From: Xanthomonas sp. DAR 34887
GTDB lineage: Bacteria; Pseudomonadota; Gammaproteobacteria; Xanthomonadales; Xanthomonadaceae
Reading direction: 5' to 3'
Length of the DNA: 64,000 nt
Assembly: GCF_041245805.1 (NCBI RefSeq)
Contig: NZ_CP162490.1
Location: forward strand, 346,501 to 410,500
Shown: piece by piece, positions 15,669 to 24,734 of the stretch
Numbering within the stretch: position 1 is the stretch's first letter
How the letters are laid out: every line of letters begins with the position of its first letter
The notes under the pieces: generated by a model
Database searches by the model: none
Told to the model about the DNA's origin: nothing
What the model saw: only the letters and a program-made list of their open reading frames with translations
Program-made: the position numbers and the translations under genes

Positions 15669-18266
15669 ATGAACGACGTCCACCAGCCGCAGCCCGACGC
15701 CCCGCAACTGCGGACGCTGCTGCTGACCGACCTGTGCGATTCGATGGCGCTGGTGGAACGGCTGGGCGACACCAACGCCGCCGAGCTGTTCAAGCTGCAC
15801 GACTCGCTGGTGTTGGAACTGCAACAGCGCTGGCGTGGGCGCCTGATCGACCGTTCCGACGGCCTGCTGTTGCTGTTCGAGCGGCCGATCGACGGCCTCG
15901 GTTTCGCCCTGGACTACAGCCGCGGCCTGCGCGAGTTGGGCGCGCAGCGCAACCTGGAACTGAAAGTGCGCGCCGGCCTGCACGTGGGCGAGGTGCTGAC
16001 CTGGCGCAACAGCGATGCCGCGGTGCAGGTCGGCGCCAAGCCGCTGGAAGTGGAGGGCCTAGCCAAGCCGACCGCGGCGCGGCTGATGACCCTGGCCCGG
16101 CCCGGGCAGATCCTGCTGTCGGCGGTGGCCGAATCGCTGACCCACCGCGCCGCGCGCGAACTGGGCGAGCGCGGCGAGCGCCTGCTGTGGAAGTCGCACG
16201 GCCGCTGGCGCTTCAAGGGCGTGCCGACGGCGCAGGAGATCTACGAAGTCGGCGAGATCGGCAACACCCCGTTGCGCGCGCCGAAACCGACGCCGAAGGC
16301 ATGGCGGGACATCCCGCTGTGGCGGCGTCCGGCGGCGCTGCTGGCCGAGGCCGGCCTGATCGCCGCGGTCGCGGTCGGCGTCTGGTTCGCCACCCGTCCG
16401 CAGCCGGCCATCGCCTTCGCCGAGCGCGACTGGGTGGTGGTGGGGGATCTGCGCAATCTGACCGGCGACACGCTCTACGACGATACGATCGAGACCGGGC
16501 TGCGCATCAGCCTGGAACAGTCGCGCTACGTCAATGTGCTGGCCGATGCGCGCGTGCGCGAGGCGCTGAAGATGATGCAGCGCGACCCCGGCGTTGCCGT
16601 GGATCGCAAGCTCGGTGCGGAAATCGCCCAGCGCACCGGCGCGCGCGCCTTGTTGCTGCCCACCGTTTCCGACGCGGACGGAAAGGTGCGGATCAGCATC
16701 GAAGTGGTCGATCCGGCCACGGAAGCCACGGTCGTCACCGAGTCCGCGACGGCGCGCGGCCCGGGATCGGCGGTGGCGGCGTTGGGCGAGGCCGGCGACT
16801 CGTTGCGCAAGGCGTTCGGCGAGAGCGTGGCGTCCATCAAGAAGAGTTCGGCTCCGCTGGAGCGGGTAACCACCGACAAGCTCGATGCGCTGCGTGCGTT
16901 CTCGCTGGGCCAGAAATCATTTGCGGAGCAGAATCTGCCAGCGGCGGAAATGCAGTTCAGGCAGGCGCTGAACCTCGACCCGAACTTCGCCATGGCCAAG
17001 ATCGGCCTGGCGCGCGTGGCCTACAACAAGACCGACGTGTTCAGCGCGCAGCAGCAAATGGCCATGGCGATCGGGGATACGGGCAGGCTGACCGACCGCG
17101 AACGGCTCTATGCGATGGCGCAGATGGCGCTGTTCCGATGGGAAAAGGATTATCCCGGCAAGTGGGTCGCCCTGTCGTCCCTGTATCCGGATTATCACGT
17201 GGCCGCCTTCAATGTGGCGTCCAGCATGCGCGACGGTGCACGCTTCAAGGAGATGTTCGAATACAGCGACCGCGCTTCGGCAACGCAGGCCGTTACCCGT
17301 CCGGTCGCACTGACTTTCAGGGCGATCGCACGCTCGGCCTTGGGCAACGTGGCCGAGGCCGAACGCGACTATCTCCAGGCCGAAGCCTTGGGTTACCGCA
17401 AGAATTCCGTCGAGTTTTCGCTGATCAAGGCCGCCGAATCGAAGTTCAAGGAAGCCGACGCGATGTTGCGTCCGGTTCCCGGAGAGCCGCCATTCGCGAA
17501 GAACGAGCGCGCCGCCGCGAACCTCAACGTGATGGCCGATCAAGGCGAGTGGGACAAGGCCGCGCAGCAGGCCGACGCGCTCAGGGCTGCGGTTGCCGAT
17601 CCGCATACGCCGTTCGAATGGGGCGCGCGGACCTCCGCGCTGGCGATCATGCGCCATACCTCCGACAGAAAGGCGGTTGTGCGGGAAGCGCAGACGCTGG
17701 TGACGCTGGCGGACAACGGCCTGCACAACAGCGCGGGCCGGGCGCAGGAAGCGGTGGCGAACGCGGCGCTCTATGCGGGCTATGTCGCGGCGTGCGAAGG
17801 CGATATCGCCACCGCCCAGCGTGCCTTGAAAGTGGCCAAGCCGATCGCCGACATCGCCCCCTATCCTCTGCTGAAGAATTCTTCGGCCATCGTCGAGGCC
17901 CGGATCGCGATGCGGTCGGGAAAGCCCGACGCAGCGCTGGAAATCCTGAAACCCTTCGATCAGCCCTGGGCGCTGACCTTGACCAAGGTCGAGCGGCTAT
18001 CCGCCGAGGCGGCGCTGGGTCGGGATGTGGGCGAGCAACTCGCCGCCATGAAAACGGTGGCCTGGCGCGGTCGCGTCTATGCCGAATGGGCGGCCGAACG
18101 GCCGCCCGTGATCGAATCGCTGTCGTCGCTGCAGCAACTCAGCGACAAAAAACCACCCAGCCAAGGCTCGCTTCGAACTGCTTCGCCAGAAGGTCCAGAT
18201 TCGCTTCGATCTCTTCCTTGCTCGGGAGATTCACGCTCTCGGGCAAAATGCTCGGATCGAGGTTGA
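15669..18266 (+). CDS. Class III nucleotidyl cyclase-like TPR protein (peptide-modification-system cyclase)
   Basis: Protein of 865 residues. The N-terminal class III cyclase-like domain (about residues 14-190) contains TDLCDS with metal-ligand Asp21, RSDGLLLLF with Asp64 and RAGLHVGEV. At the place of the transition-state Asn (consensus VNxAAR) it reads KPTAAR (Pro134), so catalysis is doubtful. One membrane helix (about 219-242) is followed by a TolB/FlgO-like beta-alpha region and a long TPR-type helical repeat region from about 390. It resembles what I recall as the JCVI family mod_pep_cyc (TIGR04510), found beside the precursor and SagB-like dehydrogenase that lie next to it here. The last 43 codons run antisense into the precursor gene and look non-native (SPEGPDSLRSLPCSGDSRSR). 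Confidence 0.8.
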   Translation: MNDVHQPQPDAPQLRTLLLTDLCDSMALVERLGDTNAAELFKLHDSLVLELQQRWRGRLIDRSDGLLLLFERPIDGLGFALDYSRGLRELGAQRNLELKVRAGLHVGEVLTWRNSDAAVQVGAKPLEVEGLAKPTAARLMTLARPGQILLSAVAESLTHRAARELGERGERLLWKSHGRWRFKGVPTAQEIYEVGEIGNTPLRAPKPTPKAWRDIPLWRRPAALLAEAGLIAAVAVGVWFATRPQPAIAFAERDWVVVGDLRNLTGDTLYDDTIETGLRISLEQSRYVNVLADARVREALKMMQRDPGVAVDRKLGAEIAQRTGARALLLPTVSDADGKVRISIEVVDPATEATVVTESATARGPGSAVAALGEAGDSLRKAFGESVASIKKSSAPLERVTTDKLDALRAFSLGQKSFAEQNLPAAEMQFRQALNLDPNFAMAKIGLARVAYNKTDVFSAQQQMAMAIGDTGRLTDRERLYAMAQMALFRWEKDYPGKWVALSSLYPDYHVAAFNVASSMRDGARFKEMFEYSDRASATQAVTRPVALTFRAIARSALGNVAEAERDYLQAEALGYRKNSVEFSLIKAAESKFKEADAMLRPVPGEPPFAKNERAAANLNVMADQGEWDKAAQQADALRAAVADPHTPFEWGARTSALAIMRHTSDRKAVVREAQTLVTLADNGLHNSAGRAQEAVANAALYAGYVAACEGDIATAQRALKVAKPIADIAPYPLLKNSSAIVEARIAMRSGKPDAALEILKPFDQPWALTLTKVERLSAEAALGRDVGEQLAAMKTVAWRGRVYAEWAAERPPVIESLSSLQQLSDKKPPSQGSLRTASPEGPDSLRSLPCSGDSRSRAKCSDRG

Positions 18267-18375
18267 ATCCATATTCGGCGAACGCCGCGGCAGGATTCTG
18301 TTCCATGGCAGCGCGGAAGGCATCGTCGCTGGCGAGGCGTTGCAGCAGGGACCGTGCATTATCTAGTGTGGTCAT
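18139..18375 (-). CDS. NHLP-related RiPP precursor peptide (putative modified peptide)
   Basis: Peptide of 78 residues. The leader-like part (residues 1-65) includes ALRLASDDAF-type helical sequence (LLQRLASDDAFRAAMEQNP) and AAAFAEYGFNLDP, reminiscent of the nitrile-hydratase-alpha-like leaders of NHLP RiPPs. The C-terminus is GWVVFCR, with the only cysteine next to last. I recall this as the TIGR04509 mod_pep_NH family. It lies 24 bases downstream of the SagB-like dehydrogenase on the same strand, so both are probably in one operon. It overlaps the convergent cyclase-like gene by 128 bases. Whether it is cleaved, cyclised or oxidised is unknown. Confidence 0.8.
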   Translation of the reverse strand: MTTLDNARSLLQRLASDDAFRAAMEQNPAAAFAEYGFNLDPSILPESVNLPSKEEIEANLDLLAKQFEASLGWVVFCR

Positions 18376-18399
18376 TTAGTTTGCGCTCGTGGATGGTTT

Positions 18400-19614
18400 T
18401 TATTGCCCAAGTGATTGATGCGTCGCGATCAACGGCTTGGGATTCAAGTGTAGCGTGTTTTTCGTGGCATCAATGTTGCCGACGCCGTTGGCGCCGATCA
18501 CCATCGTCGTGAGCGGGTCCAGCGACAGCAGCCGGCCTGCATCGATATCGTTGATGGCGGCCGTATAGAAGGCGCCGAGATCGCGTTCCGTCGCCAGCAG
18601 GTAGAACGTCTGGCTCAGGTGGCCGGAGTCCAGCAGCACCGCCTTGTAGGCCTTGGGGTGACGGCGGTATTTCCAATGGTGCCGATCCAGCCGCGCGACA
18701 TGGAAGACGAGCGCGCTGGAGTCGGCGAAGTAGGTTTGTCCGATGGTCAGGTCGGCGGCCAGCGTTCTGGCTTCGGCCTCGGTCAGGTCGATTATCTTGA
18801 CGAGCCTGTGGGCATCGGATTCGTAGTGATAGAACCCCGGCGCCAATCCTTCCACATCGATTATCAAGGGGTATGCCTCGATCGGGTGCAACGACCCGCC
18901 GGAAGGGCTGGTGCGGCGTACGGCGACATGACCGGGTGCGATTTCCTCGGCCCCGATCGCGCCGAACGTACCGAACAGCATGCGCGACAATTCGGTCAGG
19001 GCGAGTGGGCGCGTCCGATCGAAATGCCGGGTGGTGCGCCTGGCAAGCAGGACATCGGCAACGTCGCCTTGCAGCGTTTCGGTGGGAAGCGGGACCGCAC
19101 CGATCCCGTCCTCGCGCTTCGGGAAATGCGGGGGAAGCGGGCCATACGTGGCAATGTGCTTGTCCAGCCGCGCGCGCTCGGCCGCATTCCCGTGCTCGCG
19201 GCTGCCTTCGTCGCCGACCACGCCCGACCACGCGCTCATGCGGTGATAGACGCTGGCCAGCGGATGCCACCCCACGGTTTCGAGCGTCGCCTGGCCGGCC
19301 AGGATGGCGGCGCTTGTGCTGTCCGGAACGTCGCAAAGCACGATTTCGTCCGCGATCATCCTGTCGATGAAGGCGGCATCGCAATTGTGCTTTTGCATGA
19401 CCTCGCCAGCTTCGGTCCAGGAATTCCCCGGAAGCGAGGCGACGATGGCCAGCGCCTCGGGCGAAAGCGGAATGCGTTTGCCGCTGAGGGGGCACAGCAG
19501 GGCGGTGGCGATGCTGGTATCGAGGACGACCGAGCCGTTGAGCAGCGCGCTGATATTGGGGAAGAGCACATCCCCGATTTCGATGATGCAGTGAAGTCTT
19601 CGGCGTAATTTCAT
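18400..19614 (-). CDS. SagB-like putative peptide maturation dehydrogenase
   Basis: FMN-dependent nitroreductase-fold enzyme of 404 residues. The N-terminal about 180 residues are a poorly conserved substrate-handling region. The C-terminal oxidoreductase domain has LLARRTTRHFD (FMN phosphate site), RRTSPSGGSLHPIEAYPLI and GHLSQTFYLLATERDLGAFYTAAI, as in SagB/McbC thiazoline dehydrogenases. I recall this branch as SagB_rel_DH_2 (TIGR04511). No YcaO cyclodehydratase lies nearby, so it may act on a residue other than a thiazoline. The ATG at 19614 is preferred over a GTG at 19710 although its Shine-Dalgarno is weak. Codon use is less GC-biased than in its neighbours. Confidence 0.8.
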   Translation of the reverse strand: MKLRRRLHCIIEIGDVLFPNISALLNGSVVLDTSIATALLCPLSGKRIPLSPEALAIVASLPGNSWTEAGEVMQKHNCDAAFIDRMIADEIVLCDVPDSTSAAILAGQATLETVGWHPLASVYHRMSAWSGVVGDEGSREHGNAAERARLDKHIATYGPLPPHFPKREDGIGAVPLPTETLQGDVADVLLARRTTRHFDRTRPLALTELSRMLFGTFGAIGAEEIAPGHVAVRRTSPSGGSLHPIEAYPLIIDVEGLAPGFYHYESDAHRLVKIIDLTEAEARTLAADLTIGQTYFADSSALVFHVARLDRHHWKYRRHPKAYKAVLLDSGHLSQTFYLLATERDLGAFYTAAINDIDAGRLLSLDPLTTMVIGANGVGNIDATKNTLHLNPKPLIATHQSLGQ

Positions 19615-20179
19615 CTGGATGGGTTTGATCGCTGACGGTAATGCGGACGAAGTTGACAGACCTGGCGCTGTGTCGCGCGTAAGGGCGGACCGATGACGTA
19701 TCGTTTCCACCGTTCAAGTCTTGTGCGCTGGCATGCGATCAGTATGCCGAAGGAAATGGCCGCGGCGTGGCCGTTGCGACAGTTGATCGGCATCCACCCT
19801 GGCTTGCCGCACGACCGGCCATCGGGTGCGGGGACGAGTGCGCCGGTTTAGGTCCCGGATCGTGTCGCCATGCGGTATCGGAAGCGGGGTGCCCCGCACC
19901 GGCCGACGAAGTGGACAGCGCATGCAGCGGGCACGGATCCGTTGCGCCAAGAGCCGCTGGTGGTCTGCGGCTTCGGTTGGCCGGCGCCGGCGTTGACCAC
20001 CACGGAGTTAGATCCGACCGATGCGGTGTGGCAGGCCAGCGACTCCCCATGCTCCGACAAGTACGCGTAGCAGTGGTAAGGCATCTCCCGTCAGCGTCAG
20101 CGCGGATGCCGCAGCACTGCGGCTGCGCCGCTGTAGTCGCGTTGCCGTCTGGCGCTAGTCGCTGCCGTGTTCAGCGGCC
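19615..20179. other. Intergenic region upstream of the RiPP-like dehydrogenase
   Basis: A 565-base gap with no convincing gene. A minus-strand reading frame (19848-20084, 78 codons, starting MPYHCYAYLSEHG) has GC-rich third positions in its first 40 codons and GGGAG placed directly against its ATG. That spacing is too short for a normal ribosome site, and I recognise no family. The promoter of the dehydrogenase-precursor unit must lie in the left part of this gap. Confidence 0.4.
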
Positions 20180-20986
20180 CTAGCGGTGCGCCGTTGCGGT
20201 TGCAGCCGCGGTCGCTTCGTCGGATGCCGCCGATTTGGCCGGCTTGTCGGTGTGTTCGAGCAGATCCAGGCGCTTGCCGCCCGGCAGCCGGTAGTCCAGT
20301 TGCTGCTCCAACGCATCGAGCTCTTTGACCTGCACGCACAGCGCGTTGGCCCTGGCTTCCAGCACCTTGCCACGTGCCTCCATGCGCCGCTCCATGTCCT
20401 TCTCCATCGCGTCGGCACGTTTATCGATGTCGTCGGCGCGGCCGGTGAACACCGCGAACATCACCCCGCGGGTCAGCGCGCCGGCCATTTCCTCGGCGGC
20501 AGCGCTGACGTCGGCTTCGAACGCCTTGTCGAACGGTTCCTTCTGCCATTGGCCTTTGCCGAGCGTGCGATCGAGGTGGGCGAGGGCGTCGTCGCGGTGC
20601 CGCTCGATCTCGCGCGCCTTGCTGCGGCTGCCGGTGAGCGCTTCGACCACACCGCCCAAGGCGTCGAAGGTGATGCCGACCACTTCGCGGGCGATGCTTG
20701 CCACCTCGGGCATCAGTGTCTGGGCACCCTGTTCCATCTGCCGCACGCGTTGGACGTCGGCACTGCTGAGCGGCTGCGCGACCCCGTCCACCTGCAGGCG
20801 TCCGTCGTGCAGGAACACGCTCTTCGGGGTGCCGGCGCTGCGGGTCAGGGCGACGCCGGTCCTGTCGACGATGACGTCGTAAGGCGTGGAGAAGCCGCAT
20901 TGCTGCGAGGAGAACTGCGGGCCGGCGCTGGCGCTTGCGGCGGCGCCGAGCAGGGAGAGGGTGCAGACGGAAAGCAGCAGGCGCAT
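20180..20986 (-). CDS. DUF2884 family (YggN-like) secreted protein
   Basis: Periplasmic protein of 268 residues with a Sec signal peptide (about residues 1-22; LLGAAASASAGP). The pattern CGFSTPYDVIVDRTGVAL, DGRLQVDGVAQPLSSADVQRVRQ and a central TFDALGGVVEAL helix is that of E. coli YggN (DUF2884). The second half is helical with many charged residues, ending in an Ala/Thr-rich tail. The function is unknown. The gene is a single unit; nothing nearby suggests a partner. Confidence 0.82.
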   Translation of the reverse strand: MRLLLSVCTLSLLGAAASASAGPQFSSQQCGFSTPYDVIVDRTGVALTRSAGTPKSVFLHDGRLQVDGVAQPLSSADVQRVRQMEQGAQTLMPEVASIAREVVGITFDALGGVVEALTGSRSKAREIERHRDDALAHLDRTLGKGQWQKEPFDKAFEADVSAAAEEMAGALTRGVMFAVFTGRADDIDKRADAMEKDMERRMEARGKVLEARANALCVQVKELDALEQQLDYRLPGGKRLDLLEHTDKPAKSAASDEATAAATATAHR

Positions 20987-21108
20987 GGCGGCGGTTCCTT
21001 CAACGATGGCAGCAGCATCGCGGCCCGGCCGTGCCCTGTCGTCTGCGGGAAGTCAGGGTGCGGGAAGTCATGCCCGCATCGCGGCGCGCCAGCGAGCCCA
21101 CGCGGGGT

Positions 21109-21618
21109 CTAACCCGGCGGGCTCTCGGGCATTTTCCAATGCTGGAGCAGCGGGCCGTGCAGGCCGGCGACGGGGTCGCTGGACGGAAACGGCAGCTGGG
21201 CGATGCGCTGGATCGCCTCGGCGCTGGGCGCCTGCCGGCAGACGTCCCAGGCCTGCCCGGCGGGATAGGCGCCGACCACCAGGAAGTCGCTGCTGGAGGC
21301 GATGCAGCGATGGCCGGTGCCGGCAGGCAGCAGCAAGGCGTCGCCGGCCGCCAGCGTGGTGTCGGGGCCGCCCGGGCCGCCGATGACCAGCCGCGCGCTG
21401 CCGCTGGCCACGCCAAGCACCTCGTGGGCCGTGGAGTGGTAGTGGTGGTAATCGTAGATGCCATCGCGCCATTGCGGCGGCCAGCCGTGGGCGGCGAAGC
21501 GGCGTTCGAAGCCGGCAGCATCGCTCTCGGCGTCGGCCTGGCGGTACAGCAGGACCGGCAGGAACGGATGATTGGGGACCCAGTCGTGCGGTGGCAGCAG
21601 CCAGTGTTCCAGTTGCAT
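21109..21618 (-). CDS. Cupin domain protein (YjlB-like)
   Basis: Small cupin of 169 residues. Metal-binding cupin motif 1 appears as HHYHSTAHEVLGVASGSARLVIGG and motif 2 as GDALLLPAGTGHRCIA. The arrangement (PNHPFLPVLLYR at the N-terminus, late VVGAYPAGQAWDV) matches the Bacillus YjlB group. The ATG at 21618 follows GAGGAAT by about 5 bases. The ligand and role are unknown. Confidence 0.83.
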   Translation of the reverse strand: MQLEHWLLPPHDWVPNHPFLPVLLYRQADAESDAAGFERRFAAHGWPPQWRDGIYDYHHYHSTAHEVLGVASGSARLVIGGPGGPDTTLAAGDALLLPAGTGHRCIASSSDFLVVGAYPAGQAWDVCRQAPSAEAIQRIAQLPFPSSDPVAGLHGPLLQHWKMPESPPG

Positions 21619-21835
21619 CGGCGATTCCTCGAGGCATGGCGTGGCGGGCGGCGAGTGGCCGCCGTCGCGGATCATGCTAGCCAGGCCGCGTCGCCGCGAC
21701 GTCATGGCGCGATGCGGCGGCATCGCCACGCTGTATTGCGCATGCATCGGCCGATACGGAAGTGCCGAAGCCATCCGCCGGCTTGCGCCACGACCGCGAG
21801 CGCTGTCGGGATCGCCCGCGCTGCCGCTATTCGCT

Positions 21836-23458
21836 TCAGTGCAGAGGGGCCGGCCCCGCGTCGACACGATGGTGCGTGCCCAGGTCCCCGACCATGGCGG
21901 CGCTGGCGGCGTTCAGTCCCGCCACCTGCACCTGCGCGCCATGGCGGCGGAACTTCAGCACCACCTTGTCCAGCGCGCCGATGGCGCTGATGTCCCACAG
22001 ATGCGCCTGCGACAGATCGAGGGTGACCCGCGCTGGCGCGTGGGCGTAGTCGAACGCGGCGGCGAAGCTGCCGGCCGAGGCGAAGAACAGCTGGCCGCTG
22101 ATGCGGTAGGTGTGGCCGCCATCGGCGTCCTCGGTCCTGGCGATATCCAGCATGCGCCCGACCTTGCGCGCGAAGAACAGCGCCGACAGCAGCACGCCGG
22201 TCAGCACGCCGCGCGCCAGGTCGTGGGTGGCCACGGTCACCACCACGGTGGCGAGCATCACCAGGCTGGAGCTCTTCGGATGCGTACGCAGCTGCGCCAG
22301 CGAGCGCCAGCTGAAGGTGCCGATCGAGACCATGATCATCACCGCCACCAGCGCCGCCATCGGAATCTGTCGCACCCATGGGCCGGCGAACACCACCAGC
22401 ATCAGCAGCACACTACCGGCGACCAGCGTCGACAGGCGGCCGCGGCCGCCGGATTTCACGTTGATCACCGACTGCCCGATCATCGCGCAGCCGGCCATGC
22501 CGCCGATCAACCCGCTGGCGATGTTGGCCGCGCCCTGGCCGATGCATTCGCGGTTCTTGCCGCTGGGGGTGTCGGTCATGTCGTCGACGATCTGCGCGGT
22601 CATCATCGATTCGAGCAGGCCGACGACCGCCATCGTCGCCGACACCGGGAACACGATCTTCAGCGTTTCCAGCGTCCGCGGCACGTCAGGCAGCAGGAAC
22701 GTCGGCAGACTGTCGGGCAACTGGCCCTTGTCGCCGACGGTGGGCACGGCGATGCCGAAGTACAGCGCCATGCCGGTCAGCAGCACGATCGCCACCAGCG
22801 GCGACGGCAGCGCGAGCGTGCGCGTCCAACGATGGCCGAGCAGCAGGGCCGCGGCACCGACTGCCGCCACGGCATACAGCGCCCGCGTATCGAGGCTGCC
22901 GGCGGTCAGCGCGGCGCCGAGCAACAGCAGCCACAGGCCGAGTCCGGCAAAAGTGCGCTGCGACAGCCATGGCAGGCCGTAGATCACCAGCAGGCCCAGC
23001 GCCACCAGCGGGTAGACCGGTGCGGGCACGCCGATCAGTTCCGGCAGCTGCGCCATGAAGATCAGGATCGCCAAGGCGTTGACGAAACCGGTGATCACCG
23101 AGCGCGACACGAAGCGCATCAGCGCGCCGAGCTTGAGCAGGCCGGCGCCGATCTGCAGCACACCGGTCAGCAACGTCGCCGCGAGCAGGTACTGCAGGCC
23201 GTGTTCCTTGACCAGGCCGACCATCAGCAGCGCCATCGCGCCGGTGGCGGCGGAAATCATGCCTGGCCTGCCGCCGACGAAGGCGATCACCACGCAGATG
23301 CAGAACGAGGCGTAAAGCCCGACCTTGGGGTCGACCCCGGCGATGATGGAGAAGGCGATGGCCTCGGGGATCAGCGCCAGCGCGACGACCAGGCCGGCGA
23401 GCACGTCGCCACGGAGGTTGCCGAGCCATTGCTGGCGCAGCGGGGGATAGAGATTCAC
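21836..23458 (-). CDS. SulP family inorganic anion transporter (SLC26-like)
   Basis: Inner-membrane transporter of 540 residues. It begins with the SulP signature (LRGDVLAGLVVALALIPEAIAF), has 10-14 hydrophobic segments and NIASGLIGGMAGCAMIGQSVINVKSGG, and ends with a STAS domain (about residues 430-540; ARVTLDLSQAHLWDISAIGALDKVV). The substrate may be sulfate, bicarbonate or a dicarboxylate; family members differ and no carbonic anhydrase is linked here. It is transcribed alone. Confidence 0.9.
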   Translation of the reverse strand: MNLYPPLRQQWLGNLRGDVLAGLVVALALIPEAIAFSIIAGVDPKVGLYASFCICVVIAFVGGRPGMISAATGAMALLMVGLVKEHGLQYLLAATLLTGVLQIGAGLLKLGALMRFVSRSVITGFVNALAILIFMAQLPELIGVPAPVYPLVALGLLVIYGLPWLSQRTFAGLGLWLLLLGAALTAGSLDTRALYAVAAVGAAALLLGHRWTRTLALPSPLVAIVLLTGMALYFGIAVPTVGDKGQLPDSLPTFLLPDVPRTLETLKIVFPVSATMAVVGLLESMMTAQIVDDMTDTPSGKNRECIGQGAANIASGLIGGMAGCAMIGQSVINVKSGGRGRLSTLVAGSVLLMLVVFAGPWVRQIPMAALVAVMIMVSIGTFSWRSLAQLRTHPKSSSLVMLATVVVTVATHDLARGVLTGVLLSALFFARKVGRMLDIARTEDADGGHTYRISGQLFFASAGSFAAAFDYAHAPARVTLDLSQAHLWDISAIGALDKVVLKFRRHGAQVQVAGLNAASAAMVGDLGTHHRVDAGPAPLH

Positions 23459-23904
23459 GAGAAAACGCTCCTGGCGCCGCGCCCGTCGCGGGGCGGCGCT
23501 ACACGAATGGAAAACCAGAACACACCGGGCGTCCCGCCAGGGGACAGCGTGGAAAAGCGCGGCGCGGGTGTCAGGGTGGCGTCATGTCGTGGCGTGGGAA
23601 GCGGAAGCGGGCGGCGATGCGCTGCGTGCGGCGCAAAGTATAAAACAATCGTGCCGATGCCGGTCTGGCGCTGCTTCCCATTTGCGCGCGCTGCGATGGA
23701 TGCAGCGCTGCATCTGCCGGCATGCGGCCATGCGGCGAGGAGCACGCTGCCTCCCGATGCGGCCGTGCATCGCCGAAGGCGTGCCTGCCGAGGTCTGGCC
23801 GCGGAACGCGCCGTCCCATCGCCGGAGGGGAAGTGGCTCACAATCTCCTCACTATTTGCGCGCAAAATGCACGGATCGGAGTGCGCGACGTGGAGCGCCA
23901 GCGA
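23459..23904. other. Intergenic region without a supported gene
   Basis: A 446-base divergent gap between the SulP gene and a hypothetical gene. Several overlapping open frames exist but none has a family match, ribosome site or consistent codon bias. No repeat or strong hairpin was seen. Confidence 0.5.
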
Positions 23905-24324
23905 ATGAACGACTTACGCATCGACCATATCGACGCTGCCTTGTCCGCACTGGACCAGATCGACCCGCAACGCAAGGCGGCGTTATGGCAGTGGGCGTAT
24001 CTGGAGATGCTGCACGAAACCCTGAGCGCGATGCATCAGTTGTCGCACCGGGTCGGCGTGGCCGAGCTGGTCGCCGATGCCTGGCTGGCGCCAGTGGACG
24101 TGATCGCACTGGACCAGACGTTCCTGGACCGTGCCACGCTGGCCGATCCGCGCGTGCAGGCCTTCGCGTTGGTGTTGGCCGACGCATCCTCGCGCCAGTC
24201 GCGCGCAGAGCTGTGGCGCAGCGGCTACGCCAGCGCTGTGCAGGCCACGCTGCAGGGTATGCAGGCGCTCGCCGGCAAGCACCGGATCGATGCGCAGGTC
24301 GCTGCGCCGTTGTCGTCCGCCTGA
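23905..24324 (+). CDS. Hypothetical helical protein
   Basis: Protein of 139 residues with no family that I recognise. It is almost entirely alpha-helical (AALSALDQIDPQRKAALWQWAYLEMLHETLS in pieces) and soluble, with no signal peptide. The start at 23905 follows GGAG by about 8 bases; an in-frame extension to 23722 is possible but reads poorly. It lies upstream of the small membrane protein and the DUF3182 genes, about 170 bases away. Confidence 0.65.
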   Translation: MNDLRIDHIDAALSALDQIDPQRKAALWQWAYLEMLHETLSAMHQLSHRVGVAELVADAWLAPVDVIALDQTFLDRATLADPRVQAFALVLADASSRQSRAELWRSGYASAVQATLQGMQALAGKHRIDAQVAAPLSSA

Positions 24325-24496
24325 GCGCTGCCTCGAACGGTAATGCGGCGCGGAGAACGTTGCTGGTGACGTGCGCGTAGCGTGCGCGCCCGCTGCAGGC
24401 AAAACTGTTGGTTGCATTTCGTCACCAGATGCCAGCTAACGCGCTCGGCACGCAGCGTTCACCTTGGTGCAACGCCGTTGCCGACAGTCTTGGACC

Positions 24497-24703
24497 ATGG
24501 TCGACCCCCACCGCCAGTCCCCAACGCAGGCGACGGCCAGGCATCAGGCGCCGCCTGCGAACGACATTCCCGACAACGCTCCAGGCGTTTCGGAAGCGGG
24601 TGCCTGGTGGCGGCAATTGTTCGCCGCAGTGCCGCGCTGGCTGCTCATAACGGTCGCGCTGTTCGCGCTGGGCCTGCTGCTGTTCTGGTACGCCCGTGCT
24701 TGA
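24497..24703 (+). CDS. Small single-pass membrane protein
   Basis: Protein of 68 residues with a proline-rich N-terminus and one clear C-terminal transmembrane helix (about 46-66; WLLITVALFALGLLLFWYA). It starts at a weakly supported ATG. It ends 31 bases before the DUF3182 gene and may belong to the same transcript. Function unknown. Confidence 0.55.
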   Translation: MVDPHRQSPTQATARHQAPPANDIPDNAPGVSEAGAWWRQLFAAVPRWLLITVALFALGLLLFWYARA

Positions 24704-24734
24704 CCTCCTGTCCCCCTCGCGTGGAGAGCCGTGT

